DNA of 64,000 nucleotides. Origin: Acididesulfobacillus acetoxydans (GTDB lineage Bacteria; Bacillota; Desulfitobacteriia; Desulfitobacteriales; Desulfitobacteriaceae). Both the position numbers and the translations under genes were made by a program. Under the pieces are notes generated by a model. That model worked only from the letters and a program-made list of their open reading frames with translations, was not told where the DNA came from and ran no database searches. The stretch is from the NCBI RefSeq assembly GCF_902729405.1, contig NZ_LR746496.1, forward strand, positions 2,232,001 through 2,296,000. The letters are read 5' to 3'. Below, piece after piece: positions 26,333 through 34,967 of this stretch; position 1 is the stretch's first letter, and every line of letters starts with the position of its first letter.

Positions 26333-27331
26333 ATGGCTATTTTAGTCACAGGCGGCGCCGGGTATATCGGCAGCCACACAGTCAGGGAATTGCTGGAACA
26401 GGGCGAGAAAGTGGTCGTATTAGACAACCTTTGCAAAGGGCATGCCGCGGTTGTGCCGGAGGGACTCCTGGTCCGGGGGGATGTGCAGGATAAGGAACTT
26501 CTCCATCGCCTTTTCCGGCGCTATGAGATTGAGGCGGTCATTCATTTTGCCGCTTTTTCCCTGGTGGGAGAGAGTGTGCAGGAACCTCTGAAATACTACG
26601 AAAACAATGTCGTCACTGCCCAAAGGCTCTTAACGGTGATGCAGGAGTACGGCATCAAAAAATTCGTTCTCTCTTCCACGGCGGCAACCTATGGGGATCC
26701 TCAGGGCATTCCGATTCAGGAAACAGACCCGACTATCCCAACCAACCCTTACGGTGAAACAAAACTGGCGATAGAGAAGATGCTCCGTTGGTGCGACGTG
26801 GCTTACGGCATCAAGTCAGTGGCCCTGCGTTATTTCAATGCGGCCGGCGCTCACCCGGAAGGAGACATCGGCGAGGACCACCGGCCGGAAAGTCATTTGA
26901 TCCCACTGATTCTCCAGGTGGCCTTGGGGCAGAGGGACACAATCAGTATCTACGGGGATGATTATGAGACGCAAGACGGCACTTGCATTAGGGATTACAT
27001 CCATGTTATGGACCTGGCCCAAGCGCATTGGCTGGCTCTGAAGCTTCTGCGGGAGAAAGGGACCGGGGGGATTTACAATCTGGGCAATGGTCAGGGCTTT
27101 TCCGTGAAAGAAGTAATCGCCAGGACCCGGGCCGTTACCGGGCATCCGATTCCCAGCCGGGTCAGTGCGCGGCGGGCGGGGGATCCGGCCGTCCTGGTGG
27201 CCTCGGCGGCCAAAGCCGAAAGCGAATTAGGGTGGCGGCCCAAGCACTCCGGGCTCGGCGAGATCATTGCCAGCGCCTGGAATTGGCACCGCCGACATCC
27301 CTCGGGATTCGCAGACCATGAGGCTGACTGA
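26333..27331 (+). CDS. galE: UDP-glucose 4-epimerase
   Basis: An extended SDR of 332 residues. The NAD-binding GGAGYIGSHT lies at residues 6-15, the FVLSSTAATYG strand carries the catalytic Ser/Thr region, YGETK the Tyr/Lys pair, and ALRYFNAAGAHPEGDIGED is typical of GalE. It converts UDP-galactose to UDP-glucose, closing the Leloir cycle. A GAGGAGGG ribosome site precedes ATG 26333. The 113-bp gap from galK has no terminator, so galT-galK-galE probably form one transcript. Confidence 0.95.
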   Translation: MAILVTGGAGYIGSHTVRELLEQGEKVVVLDNLCKGHAAVVPEGLLVRGDVQDKELLHRLFRRYEIEAVIHFAAFSLVGESVQEPLKYYENNVVTAQRLLTVMQEYGIKKFVLSSTAATYGDPQGIPIQETDPTIPTNPYGETKLAIEKMLRWCDVAYGIKSVALRYFNAAGAHPEGDIGEDHRPESHLIPLILQVALGQRDTISIYGDDYETQDGTCIRDYIHVMDLAQAHWLALKLLREKGTGGIYNLGNGQGFSVKEVIARTRAVTGHPIPSRVSARRAGDPAVLVASAAKAESELGWRPKHSGLGEIIASAWNWHRRHPSGFADHEAD

Positions 27332-27453
27332 CGCGTAAATAGTAATGTCAGTGCATTCTAGGCCCGGGTGAAATCGGACGTCATGCATATCCGCTGTAGA
27401 ATTCCTGTCTTCCATTTTCCGTATCTTGTGCTTTCTGTTTACTGTTTTCCGGC

Positions 27454-27488
27454 TTCTGATTTCTGATTTCTGACTTCTGACTTCTGAT
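27454..27488. repeat. Heptamer tandem repeat before the ROK regulator
   Basis: Five copies of TTCTGAY (TTCTGAT x2, TTCTGAC x2, TTCTGAT) run directly up to the GGGAGG ribosome site of the regulator at 27505. The preceding 50 bp are similarly pyrimidine-rich. Copy-number change would alter the spacing between promoter and ribosome site. Confidence 0.8.
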
Positions 27489-27504
27489 TTGGGAGGGTAT
27501 TCTC

Positions 27505-28734
27505 ATGGCACTGGGCACACCTGTGGGCAGTTTCCAATGGATGAAACTGCAAAACAAATCGAACATCTTGAACACAATACGCCTGCAGGGGCCGGTGTCG
27601 CGGGCGGAAATCGCCAGCCTCACTGGGCTGACGCCGCCGACCGTTACGAATATTGTCGCTGAACTGCTGGAAGCGGGTTTGGTCATCGAGAGTGAGCTGG
27701 GGGAATCCACCGGCGGCCGCAAGCCGATCATGTTGCGGCTGAACGCCGAGGGGTTTTATGTGCTTGGGGTCTACGCCGGGGTCAGCAAGGTGAAAGCCGT
27801 CAGTGCCGGTCTGGACGGAACCATCCGGCAGCGTGCGGTTCTCCCGCTGCCTAAGGAACCTTCTGCGGAGAATTTCTTAAGTCTCGTGAAAGAAACTTTG
27901 CGTCAGGTTATTGAGAAGACCGAGGCCAAGCGGGAGAAATACCTGGGGATCGGGGTCGGCATGCACGGTTTAGTCGATACTGAACGGGGGCTATCTATCT
28001 TTGCCCCGAATCTCAAGTTGCGCAACATTCCGCTGAAAGCGGAATTGGAGGCCGAATTCAACCTGACGGTGGAAGTCGAAAACGATGTCAGGGCCCTGGC
28101 CTTGGGGGAGAGTTGGTTCGGCCAGGGGCAGGGGTTGGCCAATTTTATCTGCATCAACGTTGCTACCGGTCTCGGAGCCGGAATAGTTCTCGACCACAAG
28201 CTCTATGAGGGCAGTACTTTCACAGCGGGGGAAATAGGGCACACCACCATTGATATCGACGGGCCCCAGTGCACCTGCGGCAACCACGGCTGCCTGGAAG
28301 CCATGGCGGCCGGCCCGGCCATAGCCGAGCGCGCCCGCAAGCGGATTCAGCAGGGTGACTCCTCTCTGCTTAAGGCCTGGACAGACGGCCATTTGGAAGG
28401 TGTCACGGCGAAGATGGTTCATGAAGCCGCCAAAGAGGGTGATGAATTGGCCATCGGGGTTTTGGCCGACACTGGGCGTTATCTGGGTATCGGCATTGCC
28501 AATCTCCTCAACACCTTGAACCCCTCGCGGATTATTCTTACCGGCGGAGTCGCTCAGGCGGGCGATTTTGTCCTGCAGCCGCTGAAAGAGACCGTGGCCC
28601 GGCGGGCCCTGGAGACTCCGGCCCGGGCGGTGTCCATTGTGACCTCGGAGATGGGGGAGGATGCTGATGCCGTGGGTGCGTTCACCCTGGTGCTGCGCCG
28701 TATTTTTACCCCGATGGGAGTCAATGAGCTTTAG
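27505..28734 (+). CDS. ROK-family transcriptional regulator (NagC/XylR type)
   Basis: 409 residues. A winged helix-turn-helix at residues about 15-70 (SRAEIASLTGLTPPTVTNIV, STGGRKP) is followed by a ROK sugar-kinase-like domain with NVATGLGAGIV, the HExGH-like segment FTAGEIGHTTID and the zinc motif CTCGNHGCLE. Regulators of this type bind a sugar or sugar phosphate and release DNA. Lying just after galE, it is the best candidate to control the gal genes and perhaps the whole methyltransferase/importer operon. ATG 27505 follows GGGAGGG. Its 3' end overlaps the convergent SpoVB-like gene by 4 bp. Confidence 0.9.
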   Translation: MALGTPVGSFQWMKLQNKSNILNTIRLQGPVSRAEIASLTGLTPPTVTNIVAELLEAGLVIESELGESTGGRKPIMLRLNAEGFYVLGVYAGVSKVKAVSAGLDGTIRQRAVLPLPKEPSAENFLSLVKETLRQVIEKTEAKREKYLGIGVGMHGLVDTERGLSIFAPNLKLRNIPLKAELEAEFNLTVEVENDVRALALGESWFGQGQGLANFICINVATGLGAGIVLDHKLYEGSTFTAGEIGHTTIDIDGPQCTCGNHGCLEAMAAGPAIAERARKRIQQGDSSLLKAWTDGHLEGVTAKMVHEAAKEGDELAIGVLADTGRYLGIGIANLLNTLNPSRIILTGGVAQAGDFVLQPLKETVARRALETPARAVSIVTSEMGEDADAVGAFTLVLRRIFTPMGVNEL

Positions 28735-30278
28735 ATATACTTCCCGATCCAAGGTAGCCGTCTGAGGTCGGAAGGCTTGACGGCCCCATTGAAAAACAGT
28801 ATAAGACCGTAGACGACGAGCCCGGCAGCTACTTGTAGAATATAGCTGAGCGGGCTTTCTCCCGTGCCTAAATACAAGAGGCGAAGGGTCACAAGCATAC
28901 CGATGCCGGCACTGAGTGGCTGCAGGAGAAAGTGCTGTAAATCCAAAGGCAGACCGGTGTGGCGGGAGATGGCGTGCAGGTTGAGCAGGGCCATAACGAC
29001 AAAGCCCAGGACATAAGCCAAGGCGGCACCGAGGAGACCCCACTGGGGCATGGCTGTGAGGATAATAATTAGCGGAATGCGGACGGCGGCGCCGGCGATG
29101 GAGTGTAGAACCGGGAGTTGAACTTTACCGAGACCCTGTAAGATGCCGTTGGTCGCCTGCTGGACATAAGAGAAAATTCCCCCAAAAACCAGAATCCGCA
29201 GGATGGGCGCAATGGCGGGGCTTTTGAAAAAAGCGGTCAAAGGGGTGGCGTACATGAAGAGGACCAGCAGAGCCGGGAGGCCGACGATCACGGTGAGGCG
29301 AATGGCTTCGCCGCTGCGCGCCCGGACAAGGTGGAACTGTTTTTGCGCGGCTGCTTCCGAAATGGCCGGTACCAGCGAGGTGGCCAGGGCCAGGGTGAAA
29401 ACGCTGGGAAATGTGAGCAGGGTGAAAGCCGAGCCGCCCAATTGCCCGAAGAGAGTGGTGGCTTCCCTGGCAGTGTAACCGGCGGCCTGCAGGCGCTGAG
29501 GAATGATCATAGCGTCCGCGGCCGAGAGCCCGGTGGACAAAAGCCGGCCCACGGTTACGGGAGAAGAGAGTTGAAAGAGCCGGCGCAAAGTTCCCCGGGT
29601 ACCGGCGCGGGTAGCACGGGCAGTGCCTTCGCTCCGGAGGGGGGCGTGAGGTCCGAACAGGTACTGGAGGACAATGATCAGCAAGCCGGCAAATTCCCCC
29701 GCCAGCATGCCAAAGGCCAGTCCCGCCGCCCCCCATTCCACACCGCGCGGGAGGAAGCGCAGGGCGAGGGTAAAACCGACGCTGATGCGCACGATCTGCT
29801 CGCAGATCTGACTGAGCGCGGTGGGCACCATATTCTGTTTGCCCTGAAAATACCCCCGAAAGGCGGAGGCCACGGAAACGACGAAGATAGCCGGGGTGCA
29901 GATGAGAAAAACTTTAAGTACCCTGGGGTCGGGAAAAAGCCTGTGGGACATGACGGGAGCAATTTTGTAGAGGGCGAGAGTGACCACGATCCCGCTTACG
30001 GTCAGGATCCCCAAGGCTAGGTGAAAGATGCGTGCGGCCTGCTGTTCCTGTCCCAACGAAATCTCTTCGGAGATCATTTTGGAAATGGCCAAAGGAATTC
30101 CGGCAGTAGTGAGGACCAGGGCCGTCATGTAGACCGGAAAGACCATGGTGAAGAGGCCATAGGCCTCGCCGCCGATGTGAGTCATGATCAGGTATTGATA
30201 GACGAAGCCGAGAATGCGATTGATCAGGTTGGCCGCTAATAAAACCGTGGCGCCGTAAACGAAAGTGCGTTTGACCAT
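28731..30278 (-). CDS. SpoVB/MurJ-like polysaccharide flippase
   Basis: A 515-residue MATE/MOP-superfamily membrane protein with about 14 hydrophobic segments. The N-terminus (VKRTFVYGATVLLAANLINRI, then GFVYQYLIMTHIGGEAYGLF) and the IPLAISKMISEE segment are typical of the SpoVB/YtgP group, which flips lipid-linked precursors for spore cortex or cell-wall polymer synthesis. Start ATG at 30278 on the minus strand is preceded by an AGGAGC site. On the same strand, CGCTAAGAT near 30375 could be an extended -10. Distinguishing SpoVB itself from YtgP/MurJ paralogues needs a tree. Confidence 0.85.
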   Translation of the reverse strand: MVKRTFVYGATVLLAANLINRILGFVYQYLIMTHIGGEAYGLFTMVFPVYMTALVLTTAGIPLAISKMISEEISLGQEQQAARIFHLALGILTVSGIVVTLALYKIAPVMSHRLFPDPRVLKVFLICTPAIFVVSVASAFRGYFQGKQNMVPTALSQICEQIVRISVGFTLALRFLPRGVEWGAAGLAFGMLAGEFAGLLIIVLQYLFGPHAPLRSEGTARATRAGTRGTLRRLFQLSSPVTVGRLLSTGLSAADAMIIPQRLQAAGYTAREATTLFGQLGGSAFTLLTFPSVFTLALATSLVPAISEAAAQKQFHLVRARSGEAIRLTVIVGLPALLVLFMYATPLTAFFKSPAIAPILRILVFGGIFSYVQQATNGILQGLGKVQLPVLHSIAGAAVRIPLIIILTAMPQWGLLGAALAYVLGFVVMALLNLHAISRHTGLPLDLQHFLLQPLSAGIGMLVTLRLLYLGTGESPLSYILQVAAGLVVYGLILFFNGAVKPSDLRRLPWIGKYI

Positions 30279-30543
30279 AGGCTGCTCCTATCTGCAAATA
30301 TCCGGGGTTCAGGACGGTCAACTCTTATGTTAGCAAGCCGTGTCTAAAGCCGTGTCTAAGTGGTACACTTTTATCTTAGCGAATACAGAAGGAGTGAAGC
30401 CGGACGGGAACGAACCGGCCGAGGGGTTATACGCTCGCGGAGCAGACTCGCTTTGCGCCGGAGCAGTATTGCTTCTAGTAACCTTATGCGCGGAGGGAAA
30501 AGCCCATGCGTGAAAAATTTCTCGGCTTTGTAAATTCGAAAAA

Positions 30544-30569
30544 AGGATTTTTACCTCGGGACGACGAAT
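30544..30569 (+). promoter_or_regulatory. Near-consensus sigma-H promoter
   Basis: AGGATTT (30544-30550), then exactly 12 bp, then GACGAAT (30563-30569) matches the sigma-H pattern (AGGAwwT-N12-RnnGAAT) of spore-formers. It points to the right, but the next gene (31005) is over 400 bp away with a G-rich repeat array between. It may drive that gene or an untranslated RNA across the repeats. Confidence 0.5.
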
Positions 30570-30687
30570 TTTTTAGTAAACTCTAAGTTAGGGCCCGGTT
30601 AAGGCTGGGTTAAAATCAGCAGACTCAAGGTGTAGAGTCCGCCCATGCTTCGGTCAAGCTCGTGCTTCGGTCAAGACCGGTAAGATT

Positions 30688-30822
30688 GGGTTTATGGGTT
30701 TGTGGGTTTATGGGTTTGTGGGTTTATGGGTTTGTGGGTTTATGGGTTTGTGGGTTTATGGGTTTGTGGGTTTATGGGTTTGTGGGTTTATGGGTTTATG
30801 GGTTTGTGGGTTTGTGGGTTTG
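30688..30822 (+). repeat. Telomere-like GGGTTTAT/GGGTTTGT array
   Basis: About 17 octamer units of GGGTTT followed by AT or GT, mostly alternating to form a 16-bp unit. The plus strand has regularly spaced GGG triplets, able in principle to form G-quadruplexes. A frame through it (30694-30948) encodes only GLWVYGFV-like repeats and is not believed to be a gene. The rest of the 30.28-31.00 kb gap holds a duplicated CTTCGGTCAAG (about 30650-30675) and no gene. Confidence 0.95.
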
Positions 30823-31004
30823 CAGTTCCTTTGGGATTTGATTAAAACTGGTAAGCCCGAAGTTGGAGTCCGCTTGTGGTTGGGTCGAGTCCGGCGCGGG
30901 GTCTTGGTGATAAAAAAACGCCGCTCAAAAAGGTCGGAAGGAGATTGACTGAGGAATAATTTACAAGATAAGGGGTATTATACCTCCGAACAGGAGGGAC
31001 CCCA

Positions 31005-32162
31005 ATGTGGCAGTTAATAAAAAACGCGAAGATTTACTCACCTGAGCCGGTTGAGGATACCGATGTACTCATAGTCGGCGAGAGAATCGCGGCCTTGGGA
31101 AGAGGGTTGACTTTACCGGATTATGCCGAAGGTTCTGTCGTGGATGTCCGGGGGGCCGTGTTAGCTCCCGGATTTATCGATGCCCATGTGCACATTTGTG
31201 GCGGAGGGGGGGAAGCTGGGCCGGCCTCCCGGACACCCGAGATTCAGCTGTCTCACTTAACCCTGGCGGGGACTACGACGGTTGTCGGCTGCTTGGGCAC
31301 GGATTCTGTGTCCCGCAGTATGACGGAGCTTTTGGTTAAAGCCCGCGCTTTGGAGGATGAAGGTTTAACCACCTACATTTACAGCGGCGGGTATCAGGTT
31401 CCGCCGAAAACCCTCTTCCCGACTCTGCGCCAGGACCTGACCCTGGTCGATAAAGTCATTGGGGCCGGAGAGATTGCCATTTCCGATCACCGTTCCGCCC
31501 AACCCCAAATTGCCGAACTGGAGCATTTGTGCGCCGAAGCCAGGGTGGGGGGGATGCTGGGGGGAAAAGCCGGAATCGTCCATCTTCATTTAGGGGAGGG
31601 AAAGCACGGCTTAGAGCCGGTGAGGACGATCCTCAACCGGACGGAAATCCCCATCACTCAGTTCATGCCCACCCATATTAACCGTACCTATTCCTTGCTG
31701 GAAGAGGGTATCGAATTTCTGAAGGCGGGCGGGCACATCGACCTCACGGCAGGGTGCGACGATTTCCCGAAGGATTTGCAAGTGCCGGCCGTGCTGAAAA
31801 TGCTTCATGCCCGCCGGGTACTCAATGACCGGGTGACGGTCACCTCGGATGGTAACGGCAGCATGCCCCAATACAATGAAGCCGGGCAATTGGTGGGAAT
31901 GGGTGTGGGTAAGGTGAGCGTTCTCTGGCGGGACGTACGAGAAGCGGTGGTTTCTTGCGGCTTGCCGCTGGAAGCGGGCCTAAGGACCATTACGGCGAAC
32001 GTAGCCAGGGTTCTGAACTTGGAGAGGACAGGAATGATTCGGAAGGGGTATGCAGCGAACTTGGTGGTTCTGGATGAGGATTACCAGGTCCGGCATGTCT
32101 GGGCCAAAGGTAAACTCATGGTCCGCGCCAAAGAGGTTTTGGTTAAGGGAACGTACGAGTGA
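31005..32162 (+). CDS. iadA: Isoaspartyl dipeptidase (beta-aspartyl peptidase)
   Basis: A 385-residue amidohydrolase-superfamily metalloenzyme that cleaves beta-aspartyl dipeptides formed by protein ageing. It shows the metal-binding GFIDAHVHICGGGGEAG, the family-specific LTLAGTTTVVGCLGTDSVSR, the SDHRSAQP segment after the position of the carboxylated-lysine region, FMPTHINRT with further His ligands, and VTSDGNGSMPQ with the catalytic Asp. Length matches the family (about 390). ATG 31005 follows AGGAGGGACC. It is apparently monocistronic. Confidence 0.92.
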   Translation: MWQLIKNAKIYSPEPVEDTDVLIVGERIAALGRGLTLPDYAEGSVVDVRGAVLAPGFIDAHVHICGGGGEAGPASRTPEIQLSHLTLAGTTTVVGCLGTDSVSRSMTELLVKARALEDEGLTTYIYSGGYQVPPKTLFPTLRQDLTLVDKVIGAGEIAISDHRSAQPQIAELEHLCAEARVGGMLGGKAGIVHLHLGEGKHGLEPVRTILNRTEIPITQFMPTHINRTYSLLEEGIEFLKAGGHIDLTAGCDDFPKDLQVPAVLKMLHARRVLNDRVTVTSDGNGSMPQYNEAGQLVGMGVGKVSVLWRDVREAVVSCGLPLEAGLRTITANVARVLNLERTGMIRKGYAANLVVLDEDYQVRHVWAKGKLMVRAKEVLVKGTYE

Positions 32163-32342
32163 ACAGACAAAGTATCAAAAAGCCCAAGCTGCGCCAACGA
32201 CGTCGGTCGACAGCGGGACTGACGCCAAACTGCCCGACAGGGTAAGGATAAAGGGTTACTTCATTGACTCAGGCAACAACTTCCATGAGTAAGCAAAAGG
32301 TATTGAGCCCTTTTCTTAATAACGCACAAGGAGGAGTTTGTC

Positions 32343-34364
32343 TTGAAGACCTATGAGTTGGCAAATTTGCGCAATGTCTGCTTAATTGGGCATGGTGGAG
32401 CGGGAAAGACTTCCTTGGCCGAAGCTTTCCTCTTTACTTCCGGAGCGACTAATCGCTTGGGAAAAGTGAGCGACGGCAATACCGTCTCCGACTATCTTCC
32501 GGAAGAAGTTAAACACAAGATTTCCATCAGTACCAGCCTGATCCCGGTTGAATGGCAGGGGGTCAAGGTGAACGTGCTGGATACACCGGGCTACTCCGAT
32601 TTTATGGGCGAGGTGATGAGTGCCCTGAGGGTTTCGGAATGCGGACTCTTAACGATCTGCGGCGTCTCGGGTTTGGAAGTCCAGGCGGAGATTATATGGG
32701 ATATTATGGAGGATAGGAAACTCCCCAGAGTGATTTTCGTCAACAAGCTTGACCGGGAAAATGCTAACTTGGACAAAGTATTGGAGCAGTTACGGACGAC
32801 GTACCCCCAGGCTCGTTTCGCACCTTTGCAGATACCGATCGGTCAAGAAGCCGCTTTCCGGGGCGTTGTGGATATTCTTACGGACAAAGCCTATTATTAT
32901 GAAGAAAACGGCAGCGGAAAATATACGGGGAAGGAAATTCCCGCCGAGTTCGCGGATGAGGTGCAGATCCTCAAGGAAACCCTGGCGGAGGCGGTAGCCG
33001 AGGGGGATGATGAAGTTCTGGAGAAGTACCTGGAAGGAGAACCTCTGACTAATGAGGACTTGGTCAAAGCCCTGAAACCGGCCCTGGCCCAAAGCCTGGT
33101 CGTGCCCGTTCTCTGCGGTTCGGCCTTTAAAAATATCGGAATTGCTCATCTTTTGGACTTCTTGGCGGCCTATGCTCCCGAACCGGCAACGATTAATGAA
33201 AAAGCTGCTCTTATCTTCAAAACTCTGGCCGATCCCTATGTCGGGAAAATGAGCTTTCTCCGGGTGTATAGGGGAAAATTTACGGCTGATACCCTTGTTT
33301 TCAATGCCAAACGAGGTTCGGAAGAAAAGATGGGGCAGCCTTTTTATTTGAGGGGAAAGACCCAGGAGAATGTACAGACCGTCGGGGTCGGAGACATCGC
33401 GGTGGTGGCGAAGATGCAGGAAGTCGGTACCGGCGAGACCTTATGCGCGAAAGATAAGCCGGTTGAATTGGAAGGGATAGAATTCCCGGAACCGACTCTC
33501 TCCGTGACTATTGAGCCCAAGAGCAAAGGGGACGAAGACAAGCTGTCTAATGCGCTGACCCGGCTGGCGGAAGAGGATCCGACGATTCGGGTGAGCAAAA
33601 ACACGGAGACGAAAGAACAGATTCTGACCGGCTTGGGAGAGATGCATCTGGAGATCGTCTTGGAAAAGCTTTCGCGTAAATTCGGCGTGGGCGTGAGCAT
33701 GCGGGTTCCGCGCGTTCCTTACCGGGAAACATTCAAGAAGTCTGTGCAGGTTGAAGGCAAGCACAAAAAGCAGAGCGGCGGGCACGGGCAGTACGGGCAC
33801 GTCTGGATTCGTTTGGAACCCAACGAGAACTCGGATTTTGAATTTACGGAAGAAGTTTTCGGAGGGGCTGTGCCCAGACAATATTTCCCGGCCGTGGAAA
33901 AAGGCATTCGTGAAGCCATGGCGGAAGGGATTCTGGCCGGCTACCCCGTGACCGGGTTTAAGGTCTGCCTTTACGACGGTTCCTACCATAGTGTTGACTC
34001 TTCCGAGATGGCCTTTAAACTGGCTGCGATTCTTGCCTTTAAGAAGGGCTCGGAATTGGCGAAACCGGTCTTGCTGGAACCCATTGTTGATGTCGAGGTG
34101 CGGGTGCCGGAAGTTTTCATGGGCGACGTCATCGGCGACTTAAATTCTAAACGGGGGCGTGTACTCGGTATGGAAGCCGACGGCAAATACCAGGTGATCA
34201 AGGCCCACGTCCCACAGGCTGAAATGATGCGCTATGCCATTGACCTTAAGTCGCTGACCCAGGGGAGAGGAAAATTCAGCCTGTCTTTCCTCCGGTATGA
34301 GGAAGTTCCGGCCAAAATTTGCGACAGTCTGGTGAACAAGCTCAAAGCGGCCCAGCAAGGCTGA
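32343..34364 (+). CDS. Elongation factor G-like translational GTPase
   Basis: 673 residues with the full EF-G layout: G1 GHGGAGKTS, G3 DTPGYSDF, G4 NKLD, G5 GSA near residue 260, then domain II (FRVYRGKF-like), III, IV and V (SFLRYEEVP at the end). It is slightly shorter than canonical EF-G and has an atypical P-loop with Gly-Gly-Ala, placing it with the EF-G-like paralogues found in many Clostridia and actinobacteria rather than with ribosomal-operon fusA. A role in ribosome recycling or stress is possible but not shown. The start is TTG 32343 after AAGGAGG; no ATG is available nearby. It stands alone. Confidence 0.88.
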   Translation: MKTYELANLRNVCLIGHGGAGKTSLAEAFLFTSGATNRLGKVSDGNTVSDYLPEEVKHKISISTSLIPVEWQGVKVNVLDTPGYSDFMGEVMSALRVSECGLLTICGVSGLEVQAEIIWDIMEDRKLPRVIFVNKLDRENANLDKVLEQLRTTYPQARFAPLQIPIGQEAAFRGVVDILTDKAYYYEENGSGKYTGKEIPAEFADEVQILKETLAEAVAEGDDEVLEKYLEGEPLTNEDLVKALKPALAQSLVVPVLCGSAFKNIGIAHLLDFLAAYAPEPATINEKAALIFKTLADPYVGKMSFLRVYRGKFTADTLVFNAKRGSEEKMGQPFYLRGKTQENVQTVGVGDIAVVAKMQEVGTGETLCAKDKPVELEGIEFPEPTLSVTIEPKSKGDEDKLSNALTRLAEEDPTIRVSKNTETKEQILTGLGEMHLEIVLEKLSRKFGVGVSMRVPRVPYRETFKKSVQVEGKHKKQSGGHGQYGHVWIRLEPNENSDFEFTEEVFGGAVPRQYFPAVEKGIREAMAEGILAGYPVTGFKVCLYDGSYHSVDSSEMAFKLAAILAFKKGSELAKPVLLEPIVDVEVRVPEVFMGDVIGDLNSKRGRVLGMEADGKYQVIKAHVPQAEMMRYAIDLKSLTQGRGKFSLSFLRYEEVPAKICDSLVNKLKAAQQG

Positions 34365-34456
34365 CCCCAAAAACTTGCCGCAAGCCCCGGTGGCTGCTCG
34401 GGGTAAAGCAGCGCGAATCTATTGAGCGTATGAGGGGGATTTCCTGAGAATTAAGG

Positions 34457-34495
34457 CAGTTGCGGTGGGCGCTCACTCTTGCGGTGGGCGCTCTT
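34457..34495. repeat. Direct repeat TTGCGGTGGGCGCTC x2
   Basis: Two copies of a 15-bp direct repeat separated by about 7 bp, followed by CTTTTTAAG. It lies about 90 bp after the EF-G-like gene and may belong to a transcription end, though no clean hairpin forms. Confidence 0.6.
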
Positions 34496-34685
34496 TTTAA
34501 GCAGTGAGACTTTTAGTTGTGAGATCTTTAGCTGTGAGATTTTAGCCATGATTCTGCTGCAGAAACCCCTATTTTTGCCTTTAACGGGCTGCATATAGTG
34601 TGATGTATTAAAATGAACTACTAGATATAGCGTGTAAAATCGCAAAATGATACTTTCTGCACTGGAATCAGCCATGAGATTTTTA

Positions 34686-34866
34686 CCGTGGGATCTTAAG
34701 CCGTGGGATCTTAAGCCGTGGGATCTTAAGCCGTGGGATCTTAAGCCGTGGGATCTTAAGCCGTGGGATCTTAAGCAGTGTGGGATCTTAAGCTGTGGGA
34801 TCTTAAACGATGTGATCTTAGGCTATACGATCTAAGCCGCATGATCTTAAGCTCTGTGATCTTAGT
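34686..34866. repeat. 15-bp tandem repeats upstream of the activase gene
   Basis: Six perfect copies of CCGTGGGATCTTAAG (34686-34775), then five or so degenerate copies down to about 34866; similar degenerate units (GTGAGATCTTTAG) also occur at 34503-34547. Each unit contains the palindrome CTTAAG. The frame through it encodes only LKPWD repeats. No spacers separate the units, so it is not a CRISPR array. Confidence 0.95.
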
Positions 34867-34967
34867 CGCAGACAGAACGTACTGTTTAAGGTATAATTAA
34901 GATATAATATCAATGGACTTACTACTAGAGAACATAAGAGTGAGTTGTGACTGAGCGGAGGAAGAAC

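Noticed and set aside
30694-30948. Frame encoding GLWVYGFV repeats
   Set aside because: It only reads through the octamer repeat array; no ribosome site and no protein-like sequence after the array.
34647-34866. Possible CRISPR array or LKPWD-repeat protein
   Set aside because: The 15-bp units are contiguous with no spacers, and no cas genes are present; the coding frame is only the repeat.
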